NCBI GenBank assembly: GCA_035550975.1
Contig: DASZOC010000051.1
Coordinates: forward strand, 1-36,808
Length of the DNA: 36,808 nucleotides
Reading direction: 5' to 3'
DNA from: DASZOC01 sp035550975
GTDB lineage: Bacteria; Actinomycetota; CADDZG01; WHSQ01
Below are positions 15,573-24,172 of the stretch, one piece after another. The notes beneath the pieces are model-generated. The model worked only from the letters and a program-made list of their open reading frames with translations, made no database searches and had not been told where the DNA came from. The position numbers were made by a program, and so were the translations under genes. Numbering within the stretch: position 1 is the stretch's first letter; every line of letters starts with the position of its first letter.

Positions 15573-16377
15573 TGCGGCCGAGACGACGTGCAGCGGCGTC
15601 GTGAAGATCTACTGGACGGCGACCAGCGAGGTCCACGCGCTGAAAGGGATAGACGCGGTCTTTCGCCCCGGTGCGGTGACGGCGGTCGTCGGTCCGTCGG
15701 GTAGCGGGAAATCGACACTTCTGCGGATACTCGCGGGCCTCGACCGAGCTACCGCCGGGTCCGTTCGCGTTGGCGGTCGTGAGACCAGCGGCCTGTCCCA
15801 GCGGGAACTGCACGCGCTTCGCCGGCAGCTGGTTGGTTACGTGTTCCAGCGTCCGGCCGACAACCTGATCGGCTACCTGACGGTGCGCGAGCAGCTGCAA
15901 CACGCGATCCGCGCGCGCCGGCGTAGAGACCGGTCGCGGATCGACGAAGTAGTCGAGCGTCTCGGGTTGCAGCATCGGATGAACCACCGTCCTCACCAGC
16001 TGTCCGGCGGTGAACAGCAACGAGCTGCTTTCGCACAAGCCGTGGTCGGCGATCCGCTGCTCGTCGTGGCGGATGAACCGACCGCCGAGCTCGACCGCGC
16101 ATCGGGCACCGCACTGCTCGAGACGGTGGAGGAGCTCGCTCGGGACGGCATAGCCGTCGTCATGTCGACCCACGACCCCGATGTCGTGGCTCGTGCCGAC
16201 AGGACGTTGCTGCTCCGACACGGTGCGATGGAAGCCGAGATGCATCAGCGGCGGTCGTTGTCGGTGATCGACGAGGCAGGGCGGATCCAGCTTCCTCCGG
16301 AAGCACTCGCGCTGTTCCCGGGCCGCCGCGCGCAGCTCGCGTTCGACGAGACCGGCGTCAGGATCACGCCGCCATGA
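15562..16377 (+). CDS. ABC transporter ATP-binding protein (canonical)
   Basis: A 271-residue ATPase of the LolD/MacB type. The TTG start at 15562 overlaps the permease stop by 11 nt; the next candidate, GTG at 15601, would remove part of the conserved first strand (TTCSGVVKIYW). Walker A is GPSGSGKS at 44-51, signature LSGGEQQ at 147-153, Walker B LLVVADEPT with catalytic Glu172, and the H-loop His is at 204. The Q-loop is FQRPADNL. After the ATPase core, a short C-terminal extension (RRSLSVIDEAGRIQLPPEAL and on) resembles a small regulatory strand. Its stop overlaps the next ATPase gene as ATGA. Confidence 0.9.
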   Translation: MRPDAAETTCSGVVKIYWTATSEVHALKGIDAVFRPGAVTAVVGPSGSGKSTLLRILAGLDRATAGSVRVGGRETSGLSQRELHALRRQLVGYVFQRPADNLIGYLTVREQLQHAIRARRRRDRSRIDEVVERLGLQHRMNHRPHQLSGGEQQRAAFAQAVVGDPLLVVADEPTAELDRASGTALLETVEELARDGIAVVMSTHDPDVVARADRTLLLRHGAMEAEMHQRRSLSVIDEAGRIQLPPEALALFPGRRAQLAFDETGVRITPP

Positions 16378-17069
16378 ACACCGCACCGCCGGTCCTGCAG
16401 ATCTTCGACGTCGACAAGACGTACCGCCGCGGCCCCGAGGTCGTGCACGCGCTGACCGCAGCAACCATGGCGGTATCGCCGGGCGAGCTGATCGCGCTCG
16501 TCGGCCCGTCGGGCAGCGGCAAGACGACGTTGCTGAACCTTCTGTGTGGGTGGGAGGAGCCGGATGCGGGGCGGTTCGTCTGGCGGGGCGACCACGTGCC
16601 GAGAACCGCCGAGCTCACCTGGCATGAGATCGCGATCGTCCCGCAGGCTCTGGGTCTCATCGAGGAGCTGACGATCGCGGAGAACGTCGAGCTGCCCGAC
16701 CGCCTGCGGAGGGACGTCGCCGGTCTACCGACGGACGAAGCGGCGCTGATCGAAGAGCTCGGCCTCGCGTCGCTCGTCGACCGGGTCCCGTCGGAGGTGT
16801 CCCTCGGCGAACAACAGCGAGCAGCGATCGCGAGGGCGCTCGTGGTCTCGCCGTCGTTGTTGCTCGCCGATGAACCGACCGGGCATCAGGATGCGGTGTG
16901 GGCACTACGTGTGATGCGGACCCTGCGCCGGGCCTGTCGGGAGGGGACGAGCTGCGTCGTCGCGACCCACAACGCGGAGGTTCTCCGCTACGTCGATCGG
17001 GTCGTGCAGATCGAAGACGGACGGTTGCGCAAAGTCGCGAAGCAGCCGATCGAAGCCGAACCGACGTGA
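16374..17069 (+). CDS. ABC transporter ATP-binding protein with altered signature motif
   Basis: A 231-residue ATPase coupled to the previous gene by ATGA overlap. Walker A is intact (GPSGSGKT, 44-51), Walker B is LLLADEPTG with Glu167, and the H-loop is ATHN. The signature, normally LSGGQ/E, reads VSLGEQQ (about 142-148): the first glycine is a leucine. The D-loop is GHQD. Paired with the canonical ATPase above, this suggests an asymmetric heterodimer with one normal and one weakened ATP site, as known in several heterodimeric exporters. The target substrate is unknown. Confidence 0.88.
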   Translation: MNTAPPVLQIFDVDKTYRRGPEVVHALTAATMAVSPGELIALVGPSGSGKTTLLNLLCGWEEPDAGRFVWRGDHVPRTAELTWHEIAIVPQALGLIEELTIAENVELPDRLRRDVAGLPTDEAALIEELGLASLVDRVPSEVSLGEQQRAAIARALVVSPSLLLADEPTGHQDAVWALRVMRTLRRACREGTSCVVATHNAEVLRYVDRVVQIEDGRLRKVAKQPIEAEPT

Positions 17070-17092
17070 GGGGGGGCCGCCAACGCGGTCGC

Positions 17093-17098
17093 TATCAT
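17093..17098 (+). promoter_or_regulatory. Candidate leaderless -10 box for acnA
   Basis: TATCAT followed by exactly 6 nt (GAGTAG) and the acnA GTG. No Shine-Dalgarno precedes the start, so a leaderless transcript is likely. Confidence 0.55.
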
Positions 17099-17104
17099 GA
17101 GTAG

Positions 17105-19744
17105 GTGAGTCCTAGCCCCCTTTCCTACGACGCGCACGCCGATCTCGAAACTCGGTCCGGATCGCTGCAGTACTACCGTCTGGCGTCGCTCGCGGACGGT
17201 GGGATGGCGGAGCTGGACCGGATACCGATGACCGTCAAGGTCCTGTTGGAGAACGTCATGCGGCTCGCGGAGACGGAGCACGCGAGCGAGGACGAGGTGG
17301 CACTCCTGGCGAACTGGGGCCGCGGCCCCCTCGACGACCGAGAGTTCTCGTTTGCGCCCGCTCGGGTGCTACTGCAAGATTTCACCGGCGTTCCGGCAGT
17401 CGTCGACCTCGCCGCGATGCGAGCGGCGATGCAGCGGGAAGGTGGCGACCCCTCGAAGGTCGACCCGCAGGTGCCGGTGGACCTCGTCGTCGACCACTCG
17501 GTGCAGGTGGACGCGTTCGGGACCGACCAAGCCTTCGGGATCAACGTCGCACGCGAGTACGAACGTAATCACGAGCGGTACTCGCTGTTGCGGTGGGCGC
17601 AGCAAGCGTTCGCGGGTTTCAGCGTCGTGCCGCCGGGGATGGGGATCGTGCACCAGGTGAACCTCGAGCACCTCGCGAAGGTCGTGCAGACGCTGGAAGT
17701 CGACGGCCGGCGCATCGCGGTGCCCGACACGCTCGTCGGAACCGACTCCCACACGCCCATGGTCAACGGGCTGAGCGTCCTCGGCTGGGGGGTAGGGGGC
17801 ATCGAGGCGGAAGCGGCGATGCTCGGGCAACCGATCCCCCTGGTCACGCCGAAGGTCGTCGGCTTCCGCATGACCGGCGAGCTACCGACCGGCGTCACCG
17901 CGACCGACCTCGTCCTGACCGTCACCGAGATACTGCGCAAGCACGGCGTCGTGGGGAAGTTCGTCGAGTTCTACGGACAGGGCCTCTCGTCGTTGGCGGT
18001 CGCGGACAGAGCGACGTTGTCCAACATGTCGCCGGAGTTCGGTGCGACCGCATCGCTGTGGCCGGTAGACGACCAGACGGTTCGGTACCTTCGGCTGACG
18101 GGCCGCGACGAAGACCTGGTCGACCTCGTCGAGCGCTACGCGAAGGAACAGGGCATGTTCCGCACCGACGCCACGCCCGATCCGACGTTCACCGAGACGA
18201 TCGAGCTCGACCTCGCGACGGTGGAGCCGAGCCTCGCGGGTCCACGCCGGCCACAGGACCGGGTGACGCTCCCGCAGGTGTGGAAGAGCTTCACCGACGT
18301 CTACCCCGTGCAGAACGAGGCCGACGGCCGGGTCGGCGACGGCTCCGTCGTCATCGCCGCGATCACCAGCTGCACGAACACGTCCAACCCGTCCGTGATG
18401 CTCGCGGCGGCCCTCGTCGCGAAGAAAGCCGTCGAGAGGGGGCTTCATCCGAAGCCGTGGGTGAAGACGTCGATGGCGCCGGGCTCCCGCGTCGTCACCG
18501 GGTACCTCGAAGGATCCGGGCTGCTCCCCTACCTCGACAAGCTCGGTTTCAACGTCGTCGGCTACGGCTGCACTACCTGCATCGGGAACTCGGGCCCGCT
18601 TCCCGACGAGGTCGCGGCGCGCGTCGACGCCGCGGATCTCGCCGTGGTGTCGGTGCTTTCCGGGAACCGCAACTTCGAAGGGCGTATCCATCCTCAGGTG
18701 AAAGCCAGCTACCTTGCCTCGCCTCCGCTCGTGGTTGCGTACGCGCTCGCCGGCACCGCGAGTATCGATCTGTCGAAAGACCCGCTGGGCCACGACCCCG
18801 ACGGTGAACCCGTGTATCTGCGGGACCTGTGGCCGACGAGCGACGAGGTGACCGAAGCCCTCGCTGCGGTGCGATCGGAGTTGTTCACCTCCGAATACGC
18901 GCGGGTCTACGAGGGGACGGAGGACTGGAAACAGCTTCCCTCACCGACGGGTCGTCTCTACGAGTGGGACCCCGACTCGACCTACGTCCGCGAGCCGCCG
19001 TTCTTCAGCGACCTCGGTGAGACCCCGCCGCCGATCGAGGACATCACCGGTGCGCGGGTGCTGGCGAAGGTCGGCGACTCGGTGACGACCGACCACATCT
19101 CGCCGGCGGGCGCATTCGCACCGGCTTCGCCGGCGGGGAAGTACCTGATCGAACGCGGGGTCGAGCCGCGCGACTTCAATAGCTATGGGTCGCGCCGCGG
19201 CAACCACGAGGTGATGATGCGCGGCACGTTCGCGAGCATCCGGCTGCGCAACGAGCTCGCCGGTCGTGAGGGTGGGTTCACCGCCCATCTCCCCGATGGC
19301 GAGGTGATGACGATCTTCGATGCCGCGATACGCTACCAGGAGGAAGGGATCCCGACGATCGTGCTGGCGGGTAAGGAGTACGGCTCGGGCAGCTCACGCG
19401 ACTGGGCGGCGAAGGGGCCGCGGCTCCAAGGTGTGCGGGCCGTCATCGCGGAGAGCTACGAGCGCATCCACCGCAGCAACCTCGTCGGCATGGGCATCCT
19501 CCCGCTGCAATATGCGAACGGCGCGACGGCAGACTCGCTCGGCCTGACCGGTTACGAGACCTTCGACATCGCCGGGCTGAACGACCTGCGGCCGCATGCC
19601 GCGCTCGACGTCACCGCCCACGCTGAGTCGGGTGACATCTCGTTCGCGGTCGAGTGCCGGATCGACTCCGACGTCGAGCTCGAGTACTACGAACACGGGG
19701 GCGTCTTGCAGATGGTGCTCCGCCGGATGCTCGCGTCTTCCTGA
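17105..19744 (+). CDS. acnA: Aconitate hydratase A
   Basis: Aconitase isomerises citrate to isocitrate in the TCA cycle using a [4Fe-4S] cluster. The 879-residue product matches the AcnA/IRP-type length. Cluster ligands are Cys423 in TSCTNTSNPS and Cys489 and Cys492 in GCTTCIGNSG. Other conserved blocks include DHSVQVD, GTDSHTPMVNGLSVLGWGVGGIEAEAAMLGQP, TTDHISPAG and the swivel-domain loop GKEYGSGSSRDWAAKGP. The GTG at 17105 gives MSPSPLSYDAHADL and is preceded by a -10 at leaderless spacing. It begins a new unit after the ABC genes and is followed 17 nt later by the DNA glycosylase gene. Confidence 0.98.
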   Translation: MSPSPLSYDAHADLETRSGSLQYYRLASLADGGMAELDRIPMTVKVLLENVMRLAETEHASEDEVALLANWGRGPLDDREFSFAPARVLLQDFTGVPAVVDLAAMRAAMQREGGDPSKVDPQVPVDLVVDHSVQVDAFGTDQAFGINVAREYERNHERYSLLRWAQQAFAGFSVVPPGMGIVHQVNLEHLAKVVQTLEVDGRRIAVPDTLVGTDSHTPMVNGLSVLGWGVGGIEAEAAMLGQPIPLVTPKVVGFRMTGELPTGVTATDLVLTVTEILRKHGVVGKFVEFYGQGLSSLAVADRATLSNMSPEFGATASLWPVDDQTVRYLRLTGRDEDLVDLVERYAKEQGMFRTDATPDPTFTETIELDLATVEPSLAGPRRPQDRVTLPQVWKSFTDVYPVQNEADGRVGDGSVVIAAITSCTNTSNPSVMLAAALVAKKAVERGLHPKPWVKTSMAPGSRVVTGYLEGSGLLPYLDKLGFNVVGYGCTTCIGNSGPLPDEVAARVDAADLAVVSVLSGNRNFEGRIHPQVKASYLASPPLVVAYALAGTASIDLSKDPLGHDPDGEPVYLRDLWPTSDEVTEALAAVRSELFTSEYARVYEGTEDWKQLPSPTGRLYEWDPDSTYVREPPFFSDLGETPPPIEDITGARVLAKVGDSVTTDHISPAGAFAPASPAGKYLIERGVEPRDFNSYGSRRGNHEVMMRGTFASIRLRNELAGREGGFTAHLPDGEVMTIFDAAIRYQEEGIPTIVLAGKEYGSGSSRDWAAKGPRLQGVRAVIAESYERIHRSNLVGMGILPLQYANGATADSLGLTGYETFDIAGLNDLRPHAALDVTAHAESGDISFAVECRIDSDVELEYYEHGGVLQMVLRRMLASS

Positions 19745-19761
19745 CGACTCGGGCTCTGCCA

Positions 19762-20976
19762 GTGATCCCGCTCGAGGTCCCGCTCGAGCTCGCGCGGCGC
19801 CTCGCGATAACCAAACAGCGTCTCGCCGGACCGCCTCCAACCCCTAACGCGGACGGCATCGTCGAACTCGCGGTCCAGCTCGGCTGCTTGCAGATCGACC
19901 CCATCCGCGTCGTCGAGCACCCGCAGTACCTGATCCCGTGGAGCCGCCTGGGTCATTACGAGCACGCGGAGCTCGACAAGGCGATGTGGGAAGAGAAACG
20001 GCTGTTCCACTACTGGGCGCACGCGGCGTCGCTCGTGCCGACCAGCGACTACCCGATCCACCAAGTCATGATGCGCCGCTACCCCGCGATGTACTGGTCG
20101 GTCCACCACGAACGCCTGGTTGCCTTCCTGGATGCGAACAAGACGCTGCGGCGGCACATCCTGTTGCAACTGCGCAAGAAGGGACCGCTGCGGACATCCG
20201 ATTTCAAGGACCTCGCGGTGAAGAGCTACAAGTCGAGCGGATGGAACACCGACCGGAACGTCGACCGGATGCTCGACTACCTGTGGACGAAGGGCAAGGT
20301 CATGATCGTCGGGCGGACCGGGCAGCAGCGCGTTTGGGATCTCGCCGAGCGATGGTTCCCGGAGTGGACGCCGACGGAACGCCTGAGCCTCCAGCAGTCG
20401 ACGAGGCTGGCGATCGAGCGCTCCGTCAAGGCGATGGGCATCGCCATGAAGAAGCAGATATGGCAGTACTTCACCCGCTGGCGCTACCACGACCTCCCGG
20501 CCGCGCTCGAGGAGCTGGAACGCAAAGGGATCCTCGTCCGCGTGGATGTCCCCGGGGTGCGGGGCGAGTGGCACATGCACCGCGACGACCTCGAGCTCTT
20601 CGAGAAGCTACGGGAAGGACAGTGGGAGCCTCGAACGACGCTGCTGTCGCCCTTCGACCCGTTGATCGCCGACCGGACGCGGACCAAGGTGATGTGGGGC
20701 TTCGACTACGCGATCGAGATCTACGTCCCGAAACACAAGCGCAAGTACGGCTACTACGTCCTGCCGATCCTGATCGGCGACACCCTCGTCGGTCGGTTGG
20801 ACCCGGTCATGGATCGCAAGAGCGGAATCCTGACCATCAACAACATTTGGCGAGAGGCGGGCACGCCGAACGATCGGGCTACCGGCGAAGCCATAACGGG
20901 AGCCATAGAGGAGCTTGCTGTGTTCGTGGGGGCGCAGCGCGTCGACTACGCCGCTCGCCCTCGACCGCGCAGGTAG
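19762..20976 (+). CDS. AlkX/YcaQ-type winged-helix DNA glycosylase
   Basis: A 404-residue protein of the HTH_42 (YcaQ/AlkZ) family. Near the N-terminus, ITKQRLAG is followed by LGCLQIDPIRVV: the Q-I-D triad corresponds to the QxD catalytic motif of the AlkX (YcaQ) branch, as opposed to QxQ in AlkZ. WSRLGHYEHAELDKAMWEEKRLFHYWAHAASLVP is highly characteristic. Several winged-helix units follow, and SPFDPLIADRTRTKVMWGFDYAIEIYVP fits the family core. YcaQ is known to unhook interstrand crosslinks and remove alkylated bases. The open frame extends 36 codons upstream into acnA, and the GTG at 19762, just after the acnA stop, is the likely start. Confidence 0.88.
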   Translation: MIPLEVPLELARRLAITKQRLAGPPPTPNADGIVELAVQLGCLQIDPIRVVEHPQYLIPWSRLGHYEHAELDKAMWEEKRLFHYWAHAASLVPTSDYPIHQVMMRRYPAMYWSVHHERLVAFLDANKTLRRHILLQLRKKGPLRTSDFKDLAVKSYKSSGWNTDRNVDRMLDYLWTKGKVMIVGRTGQQRVWDLAERWFPEWTPTERLSLQQSTRLAIERSVKAMGIAMKKQIWQYFTRWRYHDLPAALEELERKGILVRVDVPGVRGEWHMHRDDLELFEKLREGQWEPRTTLLSPFDPLIADRTRTKVMWGFDYAIEIYVPKHKRKYGYYVLPILIGDTLVGRLDPVMDRKSGILTINNIWREAGTPNDRATGEAITGAIEELAVFVGAQRVDYAARPRPRR

Positions 20977-21044
20977 AGAAAGGAAGAACCTGGGTCCCGG
21001 CGAATTCTCTCGTAGACCCCCATTGGGGGAGGAAGAACGCTCGG

Positions 21045-21050
21045 TATGGT
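21045..21050 (+). promoter_or_regulatory. Candidate leaderless -10 box for the sugar transferase
   Basis: TATGGT followed by 5 nt (GCAAT) and ATG at 21056. This supports that start over the later GTG at 21092. A GC hairpin CCCCC-ATT-GGGGG lies upstream at 21017-21029. Confidence 0.4.
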
Positions 21051-21055
21051 GCAAT

Positions 21056-22186
21056 ATGCACCCTTTTCGGGGTTCGGGTCGCGGAGGTCGTGTGGGGCTG
21101 AACAAAAGCCGGGTGGACCACGCTGGCGCTCTATCCGTATCGATAGACGACGTCGTGGTGCAGCTAGATGCTTCGACCCGGGACGAGGTCCTCTTGCTCG
21201 ACGAGCTGAGCGTCATCCGCAGTTTCGGGACGCCTACGCTGGAGGCACGGGTCGAGACATTCGTCCCTAGACGCAGCAAGCCGTGGCCCCAAACACTCGC
21301 GCTGGTCCTCGGTGACGAGGTTCCTTCCTACCTGCGCGGAGCCGCGGGCTTTGCTGCCCTGCCGCACCAGGCGCTATTGGATCTGGCATGCGGAGCGAGC
21401 GCGGCACGGAAAGGGACCTGTATCGCAGTGCCCGACATGGATACGTGCTCGAACGAGGTCCTCTCGGCTCTCGGAGCGCTCGCCGAGAAGGGAGTCTCGG
21501 TCGTTCCTCTGGCCGTAGCGGTCGAGCGGCATTGCCGGCTCAAGCTGTTGGACGACGATGACATGACCATGCCGGCTGGTGATCGGATACGCGACGCCAT
21601 GTTGCGCAGCCTCGATATCGCCGCCGGCCTAGTGGGGTGTCTCGTGATGGTCTTCCTGTTGCCGCTCGTCGCGACCGCGATCTGGCTCCAGGACCGCGGC
21701 CCGGTCTTCTACTCGCAGCAACGCGTCGGCCGTAACGGGCAGATCTTCAAGCTGCGGAAGTTCCGCAGCATGACCCCGACCGCCGAGGAAGACGGACCCA
21801 GGTGGGCAGCGGCAGACGATGCCAGGATCACCAGAACCGGCGCCTTCCTGCGGCGGACGAAGATCGACGAGCTGCCTCAGTTCATAAACGTGCTGGCGGG
21901 ACAGATGAGCCTGGTCGGGCCCCGCCCCGAACGTCCCGAGTTCGTCGAGATATTGCGCCAACACGTTCCTCACTACGACCTGAGGCATCGGGTACGGCCG
22001 GGTATCACCGGCTGGGCGACGGTCAAGGTCGGCTATGGCAACACGGTAGAGGCGAAGTACCTGGCTCATCAGTTCGACCTCTACCACCTTCGGAACCGTT
22101 CGCTGCAGTTCGAGCTGGAGATCCTCGGACGCAGTGCACTGACGATGTTGCTCGGATCCCGCCTCGGCGACAGGTTCATGCTGTGA
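21056..22186 (+). CDS. Bacterial sugar transferase (polyprenyl-phosphate glycosyl-1-phosphate transferase)
   Basis: The C-terminal half (about 184-376) is a bacterial sugar transferase domain that moves a sugar-1-phosphate onto undecaprenyl phosphate to start exopolysaccharide assembly. One membrane helix (DIAAGLVGCLVMVFLLPLVATAIWL, 187-211) is followed by the amphipathic GPVFYSQQRVGRNGQIFKLRKFRSM, the acidic DELPQFINVL and SLVGPRPERPEF. The N-terminal 180 residues are unusual: instead of the common four-helix membrane domain they look soluble (LALVLGDEVPSYLRGAAGFAALPHQALLDLAC and AVPDMDTCSNEVLSALGALAEKGVSVVPLAV), possibly a degenerate alpha/beta domain. The product has 376 residues. The stop overlaps the PqqD-like gene start as GTGA, tying EPS initiation to the PqqD/HprK set. 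Confidence 0.9.
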   Translation: MHPFRGSGRGGRVGLNKSRVDHAGALSVSIDDVVVQLDASTRDEVLLLDELSVIRSFGTPTLEARVETFVPRRSKPWPQTLALVLGDEVPSYLRGAAGFAALPHQALLDLACGASAARKGTCIAVPDMDTCSNEVLSALGALAEKGVSVVPLAVAVERHCRLKLLDDDDMTMPAGDRIRDAMLRSLDIAAGLVGCLVMVFLLPLVATAIWLQDRGPVFYSQQRVGRNGQIFKLRKFRSMTPTAEEDGPRWAAADDARITRTGAFLRRTKIDELPQFINVLAGQMSLVGPRPERPEFVEILRQHVPHYDLRHRVRPGITGWATVKVGYGNTVEAKYLAHQFDLYHLRNRSLQFELEILGRSALTMLLGSRLGDRFML

Positions 22187-22521
22187 ACGAGTCGCTCGAC
22201 CACGGTCCCTCTGCGTCGGGATCCGTCTCGGTCCCCGAGGATTACGTACCGGTGAAGAAAGAGGACGTCCTCGAGCTGGACATGGGCGATGGCTTCATCC
22301 TCTACAACCACGATTCGAGTCTCGTCCACCACCTGAACCCATCCGCGAGCATCATGTGGCAGTTGTGCGACGGTGAGGCATCGGTGGAGGACCAAGCGCG
22401 GGAGATCGCCGAGGAGTACGGCCTCGACGTCGAGCGCATGCGAGTTGAGGTCGCGAGCCTGATCGGCGAGCTGGACACCCTCGGGCTGGTCGAAGACGCG
22501 CGGGACCGCCGCGCAGGATAG
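22183..22521 (+). CDS. PqqD-like peptide-binding protein
   Basis: A 112-residue PqqD-family (RRE-type) protein. The conserved part is YNHDSSLVHHLNPSASIMWQLCDGEASVEDQAREIAEEYGLD followed by VEVASLIGELDTLGLVED, the beta-winged-helix core that binds peptide substrates in PQQ, lasso-peptide and related systems. The GTG at 22183 overlaps the sugar transferase stop. It has an N-terminal extension of about 35 residues. PqqD-like proteins are known to occur with HPr-kinase-related proteins and NTP_transf_5 nucleotidyltransferases (HPr-rel-A type systems); both partner types are encoded in this island. A binding partner is not shown by the sequence, but the Cys-rich Tat protein at 26591 is the best candidate. 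Confidence 0.85.
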   Translation: MNESLDHGPSASGSVSVPEDYVPVKKEDVLELDMGDGFILYNHDSSLVHHLNPSASIMWQLCDGEASVEDQAREIAEEYGLDVERMRVEVASLIGELDTLGLVEDARDRRAG

Positions 22522-22528
22522 AGGAACG

Positions 22529-24172
22529 ATGCAACCAGCACCACGCACCGGCGGCGGACTCGCCTTGAACGACTACGCCCTAGTCGTCTGGCAGCGCCGT
22601 GGGCTCGTCGCAGTGATCCTTCTGCTGTCCGTCGCCATAACGTTGCTGACGCGACCTGCGACCCCGGAGCCCCTGTATCAGGCCACCGTCACTCTTCGCG
22701 TGCAGGCGTTCGATCTCACGACGACCGGGGAGGCACCGATCACTCCTGCGATCGACATCCCGCCCGCGGAGGTGGAGGCCGCGCGGTCGATCGAGGTCGC
22801 CGCCGAGACCGTAGAGAGCTTGAGGTTGGACCAGACGCCGATCGAGCTCCTGGGGACGCTCACCGTCCGCCCGCAACCACAGACGAACCTCCTCCAACTC
22901 TCGATGATCGACGAGGGAGCCGATACCTACGACGCGCTCCTCGAGTACGCCAACAGATACGTGGACTTCCGCAACGCCCAGGATGAAGACCGCATCGAGC
23001 GGGCGCTGGTCGAGGTAGACGAACGCATCGCGACGATCGAGAGGCGCTTGGAGAACGTCTCTCAAGAGCTCGCGAGCCAGGGATCGGTCACCTCTCCTGA
23101 AACCCAAACCCGTTACCAGGCCATCAGCGCGCTCTACTCGCGCTATGTGGACCTTAGGGAGCAGATAGAGCTGGACGCCGCTCTGGCCGGAGATCGAGTG
23201 GCGATGGTCGGCTCGCCGTTCTCGCAGAAGCTGGGGGCGATACCCGCAGGGACGCTGGCGCTGATCGCGGGGCCGGTTGCCGGGTTGCTCATCGGATGTG
23301 CTCTCGCGATCGTGCTTGCGATCCTGAGGCCGAGGATCATGGGGAAGGAAAGGACCGAGGAGCGCCTTGCGTACCCGGTCGTCGCGACAATCCCCCGCCT
23401 GAAGAAGCGGCGCCTTGCGCGTGACCCGCTTCTGTTACAGCGTCTGTCGGGCTGGGGGGCCGAGGGGATCAGGATGCTACGCGCGGAGCTCAACCTGATC
23501 GAAGAGCGAGTCGCGCGGCTGCAAACGATCGTCGTCGTGAGCCCAGAGCCACGCGATGGCAAATCGACGGTTGCTGCGAACCTGGCCGCGTCGTTCGCGG
23601 CTACCGGCCAGAGAACCGCTCTGATCCACGCCGATACGAGGGCGCGCGGTGTCCGGAGATTGAGTCGACGTAAGCGACGAGCTGATAACGCCGCCCCGGC
23701 GTCGATGAAGTTCGAGCGCAATAGTGCCGGCTTCGACGAAGCTCGCCTCGGCGCCCCGCTCCAAGCTGAGGAACAAGACCTGCGACACGTCGTTATCTCA
23801 AAGCTCCACGAGGCGGCGCGGGAGCACGAGACCATCATCGTAGACACCCCGCCCCTGCTGGCGTTCGCGGACGCGCTGCTCCTCACGACGGACGCGGATG
23901 CCCTCGTGATGGTGCTTCGAAACGGGAAGACGCTCGAAGGCCGCGCGGTCGAAGCGCTTCACCTCCTGTCCCGTCATGATGCCCCTATCGTCGGGATCGT
24001 TCTCAACGATATGAAGGCCGGCCGGCTCGATCGGTACCGGTACCGCCACTACTACAACTACAACGCGCGCCCGCAGCGACGCGCTGCTGCCGCGGGGGCC
24101 GAGTCGACCGGTGAAGAACGGACCGACGTAGGCGACGCTTGGGAAGCTGGTCGAGAGATCACGGCTTCTTAA
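22529..24172 (+). CDS. Fused Wzz-type chain-length regulator and BY-kinase
   Basis: A 547-residue polysaccharide co-polymerase fused to a tyrosine-kinase-like ATPase. Transmembrane helices at about 24-42 and 247-268 flank an extracytoplasmic helical domain, as in Wzz/CapA. The cytoplasmic part has Walker A SPEPRDGKST (Lys345), Walker B TIIVDTPP (Asp439) and a Tyr cluster YRYRHYYNYN at 503-512, the usual autophosphorylation tail. The Walker A' motif, normally DxDxR, reads HADTR (first Asp replaced by His), and a basic insertion (RRLSRRKRRADNAAP) follows it. Kinase activity is thus plausible but not certain. GAGGAACG precedes the ATG. The 3' end overlaps the convergent fusion gene by 14 nt. Confidence 0.9.
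   Translation: MQPAPRTGGGLALNDYALVVWQRRGLVAVILLLSVAITLLTRPATPEPLYQATVTLRVQAFDLTTTGEAPITPAIDIPPAEVEAARSIEVAAETVESLRLDQTPIELLGTLTVRPQPQTNLLQLSMIDEGADTYDALLEYANRYVDFRNAQDEDRIERALVEVDERIATIERRLENVSQELASQGSVTSPETQTRYQAISALYSRYVDLREQIELDAALAGDRVAMVGSPFSQKLGAIPAGTLALIAGPVAGLLIGCALAIVLAILRPRIMGKERTEERLAYPVVATIPRLKKRRLARDPLLLQRLSGWGAEGIRMLRAELNLIEERVARLQTIVVVSPEPRDGKSTVAANLAASFAATGQRTALIHADTRARGVRRLSRRKRRADNAAPASMKFERNSAGFDEARLGAPLQAEEQDLRHVVISKLHEAAREHETIIVDTPPLLAFADALLLTTDADALVMVLRNGKTLEGRAVEALHLLSRHDAPIVGIVLNDMKAGRLDRYRYRHYYNYNARPQRRAAAAGAESTGEERTDVGDAWEAGREITAS

Noticed and set aside
21017..21029. CCCCC-ATT-GGGGG hairpin as a terminator after the DNA glycosylase gene
   Set aside because: Short 3-nt loop, 5-bp stem and no U-run; weak at best.
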